Source of the DNA: Moheibacter sediminis
GTDB taxonomy: Bacteria; Bacteroidota; Bacteroidia; Flavobacteriales; Weeksellaceae
Assembly: GCF_900176425.1 (NCBI RefSeq)
Contig: NZ_FWXS01000005.1
Coordinates: 1-64,000, forward strand
Reading direction: 5' to 3'
Length of the DNA stretch: 64,000 nt
Of the stretch, positions 16,591 to 25,430 are shown one piece after another. The notes under the pieces were generated by a model. The model saw only the letters and a program-made list of their open reading frames with translations, ran no database searches and was not told the DNA's origin. Positions within the stretch are counted from its first letter, which is position 1; each line of letters opens with the position of its first letter. Both the position numbers and the translations under genes were made by a program.

Positions 16591-18183
16591 ATGAAAAAAA
16601 TATTACTGATGATATTAATGATTATAATATCACTAAATCTTAGAGCACAAGTCGGTATTGGAACGGAAAACCCTGATCCATCGGCTATGCTTGATGTAGA
16701 GTCTACAGAAAAAGGCTTTCTCCCGCCACGTATGACAACCGTCCAGCGTGATGCTATAAACAGTGGCAGCTTTACAGAAGGGCTTGTTATCTATAATACG
16801 GACATACATTGTCTGCAATTCTGGAATGCCACAGAATGGGTTTCTTTTTGTGAAGGAAATACCGATCCCGGAGGAGGTGACGATGACAATTATCCTCCTA
16901 TTAACTACCGGCTTGGAGGAAGTGACATGGATCGTGCTTATTCTGTTATCCAAACCACAGACGGAGGTTATATCGTGGTCGGGGAGAGTCGGTCATCTGC
17001 CTCCGGTGACGTAAGTGGCACCAACAAAGGCTTCACTGATTCCTGGATCGTAAAGCTGGATGCTTCGGGGGACATAGAATGGGATAAACTTTATGGAGGC
17101 AACGGCTCTGAATCTGCCTGGAGCATACAACAAACCACGGACGGGGGCTATATCATAGGAGGAAATAGTTCCTCTTCTGCTTCGGGCAACGTGAGCGGTG
17201 CCGGTAAAGGAAATGATGATTATTGGATACTCAAATTAGATGCTTCAGGGAATATAGTCTGGGACAAGCTGTACGGGGGAAGCGGCACGGAAAGTTTCAC
17301 TTCCATTCGGCAGACTACGGACGGGGGCTATATAGTGACAGGGAGCACTAATTCTTCTAACTCAGGAGACGTTAACGCTACCAATAAGGGTGTCCGTGAT
17401 GCATGGATTGTTAAATTGGATGCATCAGGCAACATAGACTGGAAAAAGCTGTACGGTGGAAGTGGTAATGAATCTGTCAATTCTGTTCAACAGACTCCGG
17501 ACGGAGGCTATATCCTGGCCGGGGTCAGTCAATCTTCTGCCTCGGGAAATGTAAGTGACGTCAATAACGGAGGCCAGGATTACTGGATACTCAAATTAGA
17601 TGCTTCAGGGAATATAGCCTGGGATAAATTATATGGAGGGAGCAATAGAGAAGTTGCCGCTTCCATTGAGCTAACCACAGATGGGGGCTTTATTGTAGCA
17701 GGGATAAGCGCTTCTTCTGTATCCGGTGACGTAAGTGGTGTCAACAATGGAGGTGAAGATTATTGGATCCTTAAATTGGATGCTTCCGGTAATAAAGTTT
17801 GGGACAAGCTTTATGGGGGAAGTAATAATGAATCAGCCCTAGACATGAAACAAACTGCTGACGGGGGCTATATCATAGCTGGGCGAAGTATGTCATCTGC
17901 TTCAGGAGATGTAAGCGGTGTCAATAATGGAGCCGGCGCCACTGATTATTGGATCGTAAAGCTGGATGCCTTCGGAAACCTTATCTGGGAAAAGCTGTAT
18001 GGGGGCATCGATGCCGATTCTGCCAATTCCATTCAGCAAATCACAGGTGGAGGTTATATTGTAGTAGGAGATTCAGCACATACATCTGCCGAGAATGGTG
18101 ACCAGACAGGGCTTATATCAAGAGGGAATTACGATTATTGGATATTGCTGTTAGATGAAAACGGCAATCTCATAGAACCATGA
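16591..18183 (+). CDS. Secreted protein with seven ~60-residue propeller-like repeats, paralogue 7
   Basis: This 530-residue protein has a signal peptide, the constant module (QVGIGTENPDPSAMLDVES to WVSFCEG, about 20-92), a short Gly/Asp linker, then seven repeats from about 107 to 530. Each repeat follows L-Y-G-G-S-x-x-[ED]-S, SIQQT-x-DGGYI-[VI]-x-G, SSASGDVSG-x-N-x-G, DYWI-[VL]-KLDASGNI-x-W-[DE]-K. The last unit differs (HTSAENGDQTGLISRG) and closes with LLLDENGNLIEP. Seven repeats suggest a seven-bladed beta-propeller. Similar repeats occur in T9SS-exported proteins, but no sorting tail is visible. It is the first of three tandem paralogues. Confidence 0.88.
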   Translation: MKKILLMILMIIISLNLRAQVGIGTENPDPSAMLDVESTEKGFLPPRMTTVQRDAINSGSFTEGLVIYNTDIHCLQFWNATEWVSFCEGNTDPGGGDDDNYPPINYRLGGSDMDRAYSVIQTTDGGYIVVGESRSSASGDVSGTNKGFTDSWIVKLDASGDIEWDKLYGGNGSESAWSIQQTTDGGYIIGGNSSSSASGNVSGAGKGNDDYWILKLDASGNIVWDKLYGGSGTESFTSIRQTTDGGYIVTGSTNSSNSGDVNATNKGVRDAWIVKLDASGNIDWKKLYGGSGNESVNSVQQTPDGGYILAGVSQSSASGNVSDVNNGGQDYWILKLDASGNIAWDKLYGGSNREVAASIELTTDGGFIVAGISASSVSGDVSGVNNGGEDYWILKLDASGNKVWDKLYGGSNNESALDMKQTADGGYIIAGRSMSSASGDVSGVNNGAGATDYWIVKLDAFGNLIWEKLYGGIDADSANSIQQITGGGYIVVGDSAHTSAENGDQTGLISRGNYDYWILLLDENGNLIEP

Positions 18184-18209
18184 CTTCAATAAAATTAATT
18201 TAATATAAA

Positions 18210-19787
18210 ATGAAAAAGTTAATTACAATACTAATCATTGCAGTAGCGGTAAACGTAACTGCACAGGTCGCTATCGGGAAGGAAAATCCTGATCCAACTG
18301 CCATACTGGACGTGGAATCCACAGAAAAAGGCTTCCTCCCTCCGCGCATGACAACCGCACAGCGCGATGCCATAAACAGCGGCAGCTTTACGGAAGGCCT
18401 GATTATTTACAATACGGATATCAACTGTATCCAGTACTGGAACACCACCTTGTGGGTGTCTTTTTGTGATGGAAATACCGATCCCGGAGGGGGAGGCGAA
18501 GATCCTCCTATTAACTACCGGCTTGGGGGAAGTGGTGAAGATTTTCCTACTTCCATTCAACAGACCTCAGACGGCGGATATATCGTAGCCGGTCGCAGCA
18601 CTTCATCTGCTAACGGAGATGTAACAGGCACTAATAAAGGAGAGTTTGATTCTTGGATTGTCAAATTTGATGCTTCCGGAAATAAAGTCTGGGATAAATT
18701 ATATGGAGGAAGTGGAAGTGATGGCGCAAGTTTCATTCAGCAAACTTCAGACGGAGGGTATATCATAGCAGGATACAGTACTTCTTCTGCCAATGGAGAT
18801 GTAACAGGCACTAATAAAGGCGACGGTGATTGTTGGATCGTCAAGCTGGATGCTTCCGGGAACAAAATATGGGATAAACTATACGGAGGAAGTGCCGAGG
18901 ACTCTACCAATTCTATTCAACAGACTTCAGACGGCGGCTACATCATAGCCGGGACCAGTCAATCTTCTGCTTCAGGAGATGTAAGTGATACCAGTAATGG
19001 AAACAATGATTACTGGATCGTCAAGCTGGATGCTTCCGGGAACAAAATATGGGACAAATTATACGGAGGAAGTGGAATCGATTTGGCTAGTTCTATTCAG
19101 CAAACCACAGACGGGGGTTACATCATAGCCGGGACCAGTCAATCTTCTGCCTCAGGAGATGTAACTGACACCAGTAATGGAAACAATGATTACTGGATCG
19201 TCAAACTGGATGCTTCCGGAAACAAAATATGGGACAAATTATATGGAGGAAGCGGAAACGATTGGGCCAATTCCATTCAGAAAACCACAGACGGGGGATA
19301 TATAGTAGCTGGTTACAGTGATTCTTCTGCTTCAGGAGACGTAAGTGGAATAAGCAAGGGAATTAGGGATTATTGGGTACTAAAGCTGGATGCCGCAGGG
19401 AACAAATCATGGGATAAATTATACGGAGGAAATTCGATTGATGATGCATTTTCCGTTCAGCAAACTGCAGACGGAGGCTATATCATAGCCGGGTATAGTC
19501 TGTCATCTGCTTCAGGAGATGTAAGCGGTACGAACAAAGGTTTCGGTGATTACTGGATTGTCAAGCTGGATGCTTCCGGAAACAAGGTATGGGATAAGTT
19601 GTACGGGGGAAGCTTCGTTGATCAGGCATCTTCCATTTGGCAAACCTCGAGTGGGGGATATATCGTAGCAGGTTATTCAGGACATCTCTCTGCCGGAAAC
19701 GGAGACCAGACCGGTCTTATTTCAAGAGGTGGTAACGATTATTGGGTACTGACGTTAGACGAAAACGGAAATCTTTTAGAACCATAA
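18210..19787 (+). CDS. Secreted protein with seven ~60-residue propeller-like repeats, paralogue 8
   Basis: This 525-residue protein has the same architecture as paralogue 7: signal, constant module (here QVAIGKENPDPTAILDVES, so the usual GIGT is replaced by AIGK), Gly/Asp linker, seven repeats, and terminal ending LTLDENGNLLEP. Repeats 3 and 4 are nearly identical in DNA over about 150 bp (around 18931-19080 and 19111-19260). This shows recent internal duplication or gene conversion. It lies 26 bp after paralogue 7 and is probably co-transcribed. Confidence 0.88.
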   Translation: MKKLITILIIAVAVNVTAQVAIGKENPDPTAILDVESTEKGFLPPRMTTAQRDAINSGSFTEGLIIYNTDINCIQYWNTTLWVSFCDGNTDPGGGGEDPPINYRLGGSGEDFPTSIQQTSDGGYIVAGRSTSSANGDVTGTNKGEFDSWIVKFDASGNKVWDKLYGGSGSDGASFIQQTSDGGYIIAGYSTSSANGDVTGTNKGDGDCWIVKLDASGNKIWDKLYGGSAEDSTNSIQQTSDGGYIIAGTSQSSASGDVSDTSNGNNDYWIVKLDASGNKIWDKLYGGSGIDLASSIQQTTDGGYIIAGTSQSSASGDVTDTSNGNNDYWIVKLDASGNKIWDKLYGGSGNDWANSIQKTTDGGYIVAGYSDSSASGDVSGISKGIRDYWVLKLDAAGNKSWDKLYGGNSIDDAFSVQQTADGGYIIAGYSLSSASGDVSGTNKGFGDYWIVKLDASGNKVWDKLYGGSFVDQASSIWQTSSGGYIVAGYSGHLSAGNGDQTGLISRGGNDYWVLTLDENGNLLEP

Positions 19788-19826
19788 TTTCAATAAAATT
19801 AATCTAAATCAAAAAATGAAATAAAA

Positions 19827-21383
19827 ATGAAAAAAATAATAACAATACTAACGATTGGAGCAGCCGTAGCCCTTACAGCCCAGGTCGGAATCGGGGTAAA
19901 CAGCCCTGATTCCACAGCTATGATGGAAGCTGCTTCAACCGAAAAAGGCTTTCTGCCTCCCCGCATGACAACTGCACAGCGCGACGCCATCAACGGTGGG
20001 AACCCTTCCGCAGGGCTTGTGATCTATAACCTTGACGTCCACTGTCTCGAATTCTTCAACGCTACAGAGTGGGTTTCTTTTTGTAACGGGAGCAACAGTG
20101 AGACTTTAAACTACCGTCTTGGAGGAAGTAGCTCAGATCAGGGAAATTTCGTCCAGCAGACATCGGACGGTGGGTATATCGTAGCCGGAAATTCAGAATC
20201 TACTGCTTCAGGTGATATATCAGGTACCAACAATGGTGGTCCTGATGCCTGGATTGTAAAACTGGATGCATCAGGCGAAGTGGAGTGGGACAAAATGATC
20301 GGAGGATCCGATTATGATGATATTTATTTTATTCAGCAAACCTCAGACGGAGGCTATATCATGACTGGGGGTTCTCAATCTTCAGCATCGGGTGATATAG
20401 TTGACACAAGCAATGGTTACCTTGATTCCTGGATTATAAAATTGGATGCTTCGGGTAACATACAATGGAACAGGCTTCTTGGCGGAAACAGTGCTGAATA
20501 TTTCCTGGCTGTCCGGCAAGCCCCGGATGGAGGCTACATTGCAGTAGGAAGCAGTTCCTCATCGACGTCGGGAGATGTGACTGATACCAATAACGGCGCA
20601 ATTGACTTTTGGATAGTGAAACTTGATTCCTCAGGTAATATAACATGGAGCAGACTTTATGGAGGAGAGGAAAATGATGAAGCCAGAGGCGTTCAGTTGA
20701 CCTCAGACGGAGGCTATATTGTAACCGGATGGTCTTATTCTTCGGCATCAGGAGATATAGCAGCAACAAATCAGGGCAGAATGGATGCCTGGGTTATAAA
20801 GCTGAATGCATCCGGGGATTTGCAATGGGAAAAACTTTTTGGTGGAAATGATAATGACGAGGCAATCTCTGTTCAACAAGCTTCTGATGGTGGATATATT
20901 TTGGCCGGAACTTCAGAATCGTCTTCATCGGGTGATATATCGGATGTAAGCAATGGTGATGCCGATGGCTGGGTTATAAAACTGGATGCTTCCGGGAATA
21001 TGCAGTGGAATAAGCTACTTGGAGGAAGTGATTGGGATGGTTTTTCATCAATCGGTCTTACTACGGACGGAGGTTACATAGTAGGAGGATCTTCAGGCTC
21101 ATCTTTATCAGGCGATGTATCAGGAACAAATTATGGGAGCGGTGATCTTTGGGCAGTTAAGTTAGATGTTTCCGGAAACCAGCAATGGGATAAGCTCTTG
21201 GGAGGAACTGGCAATGAGTATGGCACATCTGCCCAACAAACTTCTGATGGAGGATATGTAGTTCTTGGCAGTTCTGCCCATAATTCAGCAGGCACAGGTG
21301 ACCAGGCGGGCATTATTTCCATAGGAGAATATGATTACTGGCTGATAATGCTTGATCAGAATGGAAATACGATTGAACCTTAA
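19827..21383 (+). CDS. Secreted protein with seven ~60-residue propeller-like repeats, paralogue 9
   Basis: This 518-residue protein has a signal peptide, then QVGIGVNSPDSTAMMEAAS and FLPPRMTTAQRDAIN, then seven repeats. These are more diverged than in paralogues 7-8 (LLGG/LFGG/MIGG in place of LYGG, GDIS in place of GDVS), and the end is LDQNGNTIEP. A three-codon reading frame ATG-AAA-TAA (19816-19824) sits 2 bp before the true start, apparently a duplicated start region. The change of repeat consensus shows that repeats were homogenised within this gene rather than between genes. Confidence 0.88.
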   Translation: MKKIITILTIGAAVALTAQVGIGVNSPDSTAMMEAASTEKGFLPPRMTTAQRDAINGGNPSAGLVIYNLDVHCLEFFNATEWVSFCNGSNSETLNYRLGGSSSDQGNFVQQTSDGGYIVAGNSESTASGDISGTNNGGPDAWIVKLDASGEVEWDKMIGGSDYDDIYFIQQTSDGGYIMTGGSQSSASGDIVDTSNGYLDSWIIKLDASGNIQWNRLLGGNSAEYFLAVRQAPDGGYIAVGSSSSSTSGDVTDTNNGAIDFWIVKLDSSGNITWSRLYGGEENDEARGVQLTSDGGYIVTGWSYSSASGDIAATNQGRMDAWVIKLNASGDLQWEKLFGGNDNDEAISVQQASDGGYILAGTSESSSSGDISDVSNGDADGWVIKLDASGNMQWNKLLGGSDWDGFSSIGLTTDGGYIVGGSSGSSLSGDVSGTNYGSGDLWAVKLDVSGNQQWDKLLGGTGNEYGTSAQQTSDGGYVVLGSSAHNSAGTGDQAGIISIGEYDYWLIMLDQNGNTIEP

Positions 21384-21398
21384 ACAATTTAAAATAAA

Positions 21399-22733
21399 AT
21401 GAAAAAATTACTAACATTAATTATAGTCCTGGTATCGATTTATGCCGTAGCACAGGTCGGAATCGGGACAGAGACCCCCGACTTATCTGCCATGCTCGAT
21501 GTGAAATCGACAGAAAAAGGTTTTCTGCCGCCAAGAATGACAACTGCACAACGCGATGCCATCAACGGCGGAACTTTTACCGAAGGTCTTGTTATTTACA
21601 ATACAGACCTCAACTGCCTTCAGTTCTGGAATGCCACCGAGTGGATCAGCAGTTGTGACGGAGTGGGCAACCCTGGAGACGGTGAAGATCCCGGAGGAGA
21701 AGATCCCGGTGATGAAGACCCTGAAACTGAATGGACGCTTACATCTGTTGCGTCTTACAACGGGATTTCCGTTATAGACGGGCAGGGTGTGAGCTACAAC
21801 GGTGAAACAATTCCCGCAGCCAGTACTATAACACTGAATGTAAATGTGACGTTAACAGGGCCTTACAATATAGCATATACCCATGCCGGTACAGGGCTTA
21901 CATTCAGCGCATCGGGTAATTTTACCGCTACGGGAGCGCAAACCATTACTTTGGTAAACAATGAAATAGACATCCCCTGGGATACGATCGGGATGCTAAG
22001 CATGTCGTTGGAAACCAATGCAGCAAATACCCTGGAAATCAGCCCGATCATAGATGTTAAAACAATTCCTGCAAGCGAAACGCAGGTTGTGGAGGTTACC
22101 AGTGCTACGGGCAGGATATGGATGGATCGTGACCTGGGTGCCAGAAGAGCAGCTACAGGCGTGATAGATCTTTTGTCCATTGGCAATATGAATCAGTGGG
22201 GAAGAGGAAATGACGGGCATGAGATCATTGTTTTTCGTGTTGCCGTCGGCTCACAGCTTGGAAAGGGATTCAATAGTACAACTTCAACTTTGAGTCCTTC
22301 TGATGTGCCGGGGCACAATCAGTTTATTACAACAAGTTCAGGCACAAATGATTGGAGAGCAACAAGAAATGACGCCTTATGGCAGGGAGTTTCAGGGGTA
22401 AACAACCCATGCCCGAGCGGATTCCGTTTGCCAACCTCTGACGAGATTCAGAATGAAATTGTTCAGTATAGCATCACCTCAGCTGCAACTGCATTTGCAA
22501 CCCCTATGAAATTTTCCACAACAGGTGTGAGAAATTTCAGTAACACGTTTGCCACTACAGCAGGTGCGGGTTTTCAAAATATTAATTATTGGACAAGCAC
22601 AGCCATTACTGGCGGAATACCCGGAGGTTTAAATAGAGTTTACAGTGCTCAGTTAGATAACAGCTCAGATGGAGCGGGTATCAAACAAACCCCCAAAGGA
22701 GGAGGATATGCTGTCCGTTGTATCAAAAACTAA
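21399..22733 (+). CDS. Secreted QVGIGT-type protein with FISUMP (Fib_succ_major) domain, paralogue 10
   Basis: This 444-residue protein has a signal peptide, the constant module (QVGIGTETPDLSAMLDVKS to FWNATEWISSCDG), an acidic Gly/Pro/Asp/Glu linker, and an Ig-like region (about 115-225). A C-terminal Fibrobacter-succinogenes-major-paralogous domain (about 225-444) follows. Its signature pieces are GRIWMDRDLGARRAAT, NPCPSGFRLPTSDEI, INYWTSTA and a terminal GGYAVRCIKN. The domain occurs in many secreted Bacteroidota and Fibrobacteres proteins and is thought to mediate surface interaction. It is the last gene of the array. Confidence 0.88.
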   Translation: MKKLLTLIIVLVSIYAVAQVGIGTETPDLSAMLDVKSTEKGFLPPRMTTAQRDAINGGTFTEGLVIYNTDLNCLQFWNATEWISSCDGVGNPGDGEDPGGEDPGDEDPETEWTLTSVASYNGISVIDGQGVSYNGETIPAASTITLNVNVTLTGPYNIAYTHAGTGLTFSASGNFTATGAQTITLVNNEIDIPWDTIGMLSMSLETNAANTLEISPIIDVKTIPASETQVVEVTSATGRIWMDRDLGARRAATGVIDLLSIGNMNQWGRGNDGHEIIVFRVAVGSQLGKGFNSTTSTLSPSDVPGHNQFITTSSGTNDWRATRNDALWQGVSGVNNPCPSGFRLPTSDEIQNEIVQYSITSAATAFATPMKFSTTGVRNFSNTFATTAGAGFQNINYWTSTAITGGIPGGLNRVYSAQLDNSSDGAGIKQTPKGGGYAVRCIKN

Positions 22734-23105
22734 AGTATGTCGACTGTCCGGACAAAAAACGGGCATTCGGTTTATTGAAAAAATAAATGGTACGTTATAA
22801 AGTATCCACATTGTACTGTTCTAAAAATGGGTTTTTTCATACTTAAACAAAAGGGATGCCTTCATTCCACTCATAAAGGGTAAATAACTGACACTGCAAT
22901 TATTCGGTTTGAAGGTATCTTCTTTTGTTTCATTGGATCAGAATCCGATCACGGAAACTTCCTTGTTCTTTAATACCGGAATTCTTTAAATCGTTCACGT
23001 TTATTATACCCGTTATATATTCATGATTTTTATTTTTATAATGCTCATCAATAATTTGAAATAAACCGGGATGTCATAACTATAGATGTATTAAGTAAAC
23101 CGATC
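22734..23105. other. Intergenic region after the surface-protein array; nothing recognised
   Basis: There is no open frame of note, no RNA signature and no clear terminator directly after the FISUMP gene. The next hairpin is the bidirectional one at 23106-23139, about 370 bp downstream. Confidence 0.4.
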
Positions 23106-23139
23106 AAAAAAGCCGAAGTTGTTAAAACTTCGGCTTTTT
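23106..23139. terminator. Bidirectional terminator
   Basis: AAAAAGCCGAAGTT and AACTTCGGCTTTTT form a perfect 14-bp stem with a 5-nt loop, and A and T runs sit on opposite sides. It serves the minus-strand metalloprotease gene (stop at 23162) and possibly the plus-strand array. Confidence 0.85.
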
Positions 23140-23161
23140 CTATTATTATTCTAAAAAATAA

Positions 23162-25369
23162 TTATTTGATAATTAATTTTTCAGTTGTTTTTCCTTCAGC
23201 TGTTTCGATCACTACAACATAAACTCCAGCAGGAAGTTTAACTGAGTAAGATTGATTCAACGCTCCGCCAGCATGATTGGTGCTATTGTTATAAACAGCT
23301 TTTCCGGAAGTATCGAAGATTGTAGTTTTTACATTTCCTTGTGCAATATTATTTGCTTTCAGATAAAACTGTCCGTTATTTGGATTTGGATACAATCCTA
23401 CAGCTAATGAATTATCAAGATCAGTCACAGCCATTGTTCCCGTAAATTTGAAAGGTCTTGTAACGGCATAGTATATGTTATCAACTGCTTCAACCATAAC
23501 TCTTCCTTGTGCACTGGATGTGGCAATTGTACCGGTTGGGATTGATACTGTTTCACTACCATCATTTGGTGTGCTTTCGCTAACTACTGTGAAAGTTGCG
23601 CCATTGTCATTAGATATGGAGATTCTAACATTTGCTGTATTGATGTCACCACCATCTGTACCTGCAACATCCCATTCAACCAACATAGAATTTGTACTTA
23701 AATCTACATTTTGATTCAGAACCGGATTTGTAAGTGCAAATGGACCTGCATCTCTTACGTTTACCCTCATGGCATCGGTAGCAGTTTGACCACCTTCAAC
23801 ATTATTATCTCTGACAGTAAATGTGAAATTAAGTGCACGAGTAACTGTATTTACCGATTCCCAGTTTTGCCATCTTGTCAACTGATCTGCCAATACATAA
23901 GAAAACTTAGGGAAATATCTTACAGGATCCACTGTGTGAGGGTGTGAACGGAAGTTTGGTCCTACAGCTTTGGTAGGCGATACCCGGCTGTTTGCACCTG
24001 TTGTTGAGTTATTACCGTTATCATTTTGTTCCCAGTTGTAAATTAGTGTATCTCCATTGCCGTCTGTAGCAGTTCCTCTTAATACAAATGCTGTTCCTTT
24101 AGGGATATTGTAGTCTGGTCCGGCATCAGCTACGGGCGTTTGATTTGTCAAAGTTGTATTTACAGCACATGGTTTGTTTTGTAAATTATTTTGAACTTGT
24201 AAAACACTTCTGTAAGTAAAATAATCATCAGAATGGGCCTGAACATTATAAGATGTAATACCTGCATAACCCATAATTGTTGATCCACTTCCCGGTTCAA
24301 TATTTACACCTGTACCTTCAATGTTATGTGAAAATGTATGATTCGCTCCTAATTGGTGACCCATTTCGTGAGCAACATAGTCGATATCAAAAAAATCTCC
24401 TTCTGGTCCTCCTTGTCCGGGAGAAGTATATCCTCTTCCTTTGCTTCCATTGGTGCAAATACATCCGATACATCCGGCGGAACCTCCTCCTCCAGATCTG
24501 TGAAATATATGTCCTATGTCATAATTAGCAGCACCAATTACGTTATCAAGTGTTGTTTGAAGCTGACCTTGGGTTGTACTTATATTAGATGGGTTTGTAT
24601 AAGGATCTGAAGATGCATTTAGATAAACGACATCTTCATTATTATCCACTAATATAAGTTGGATAGCTAAATCTTTTTCAAAAACCCCATTGACACGTGT
24701 CATAGTAGCGTTTATAGCTTCCATAGCACCTTCCAAAGTACCACCGTGGTAGGCAGAATATTCACCTGTTACAGATTGAGCCAATCTAAAAGTCTTGAAA
24801 ACGCCTGCGCTGGATCTGTTTGAATTTACTAATTCTTGACTGTCGTTTGCCAATGCTGAAGTTTCAGGTGTAGAGCACTCAAATGGAATTTCTCCCTGAT
24901 CTCTGTGGCTTTTTGAGTCAAATACGATGTATTTCCCATCTTCAGTATATCTCTCGATAAATTCAGATTTACCTGCTTTCAATATCATTGAAGAAATTCC
25001 TTTTGAAGGAGATAGGCTAAATCTTAAATAAGCAGTCGGGTCATCAACACCGATTCCTATGTAAGATTTGATTTCCGGAAATTTAGCTTGAAGTGCAGGA
25101 GCGAAGTTTGATGCTTCCCAGACTTGAAATTTTTCTGTTTTACCCTCTGCTGTAGGGATTGAAATAATCTTCCCCGGCATATTGGAAAAACGTTCTGGAG
25201 CATTTTGCAAATTTTGCTTCAATTGCTGCTCGTTTAAACTATAAAAACTAGAAGCTTCTATGTTCAACTTTCCTTCCTTAACTTGTGAAGCACCCAGATT
25301 GGTTTTAGACCATTGTGAAAAACCTAAAAGCGGCACAATCATTGTTAAAGTTAATAAAATTTTTCTCAT
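23162..25369 (-). CDS. T9SS-secreted reprolysin-like (M12B-type) zinc metalloprotease
   Basis: This 735-residue secreted protease has a signal (MRKILLTLTMIVPLLGFSQ), an N-terminal propeptide-like region, and a reprolysin catalytic domain with the extended zinc motif HEMGHQLGANH (H334, catalytic E335, H338, H344). The Met-turn is in STIMGYAG. Then come beta-sandwich/fibronectin-like regions (about 400-645) and a C-terminal type A T9SS sorting domain (about 650-735: LAVGLYPNPNNGQFYL, IFDTSGKAVY, LPAGVYVVVIET, TEKLIIK). It is predicted to be exported by T9SS and lipid-anchored or released. It stands alone on the minus strand. Confidence 0.95.
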   Translation of the reverse strand: MRKILLTLTMIVPLLGFSQWSKTNLGASQVKEGKLNIEASSFYSLNEQQLKQNLQNAPERFSNMPGKIISIPTAEGKTEKFQVWEASNFAPALQAKFPEIKSYIGIGVDDPTAYLRFSLSPSKGISSMILKAGKSEFIERYTEDGKYIVFDSKSHRDQGEIPFECSTPETSALANDSQELVNSNRSSAGVFKTFRLAQSVTGEYSAYHGGTLEGAMEAINATMTRVNGVFEKDLAIQLILVDNNEDVVYLNASSDPYTNPSNISTTQGQLQTTLDNVIGAANYDIGHIFHRSGGGGSAGCIGCICTNGSKGRGYTSPGQGGPEGDFFDIDYVAHEMGHQLGANHTFSHNIEGTGVNIEPGSGSTIMGYAGITSYNVQAHSDDYFTYRSVLQVQNNLQNKPCAVNTTLTNQTPVADAGPDYNIPKGTAFVLRGTATDGNGDTLIYNWEQNDNGNNSTTGANSRVSPTKAVGPNFRSHPHTVDPVRYFPKFSYVLADQLTRWQNWESVNTVTRALNFTFTVRDNNVEGGQTATDAMRVNVRDAGPFALTNPVLNQNVDLSTNSMLVEWDVAGTDGGDINTANVRISISNDNGATFTVVSESTPNDGSETVSIPTGTIATSSAQGRVMVEAVDNIYYAVTRPFKFTGTMAVTDLDNSLAVGLYPNPNNGQFYLKANNIAQGNVKTTIFDTSGKAVYNNSTNHAGGALNQSYSVKLPAGVYVVVIETAEGKTTEKLIIK

Positions 25370-25430
25370 GTGTGATTGTTTATTGTTTAGTGTTACAATT
25401 ATACTTTGCTAATTTAAAAATATTTAACAA

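Noticed and set aside
16591-21383. CRISPR array
   Set aside because: The ~180-bp periodicity is in frame with coding sequence (protein repeats) and lacks short identical repeats with unique spacers.
11786-22733. Prophage tail-fibre region
   Set aside because: No capsid, terminase, portal, integrase or tail tube genes are nearby, and every gene begins with a Sec signal peptide, which phage tail fibres lack.
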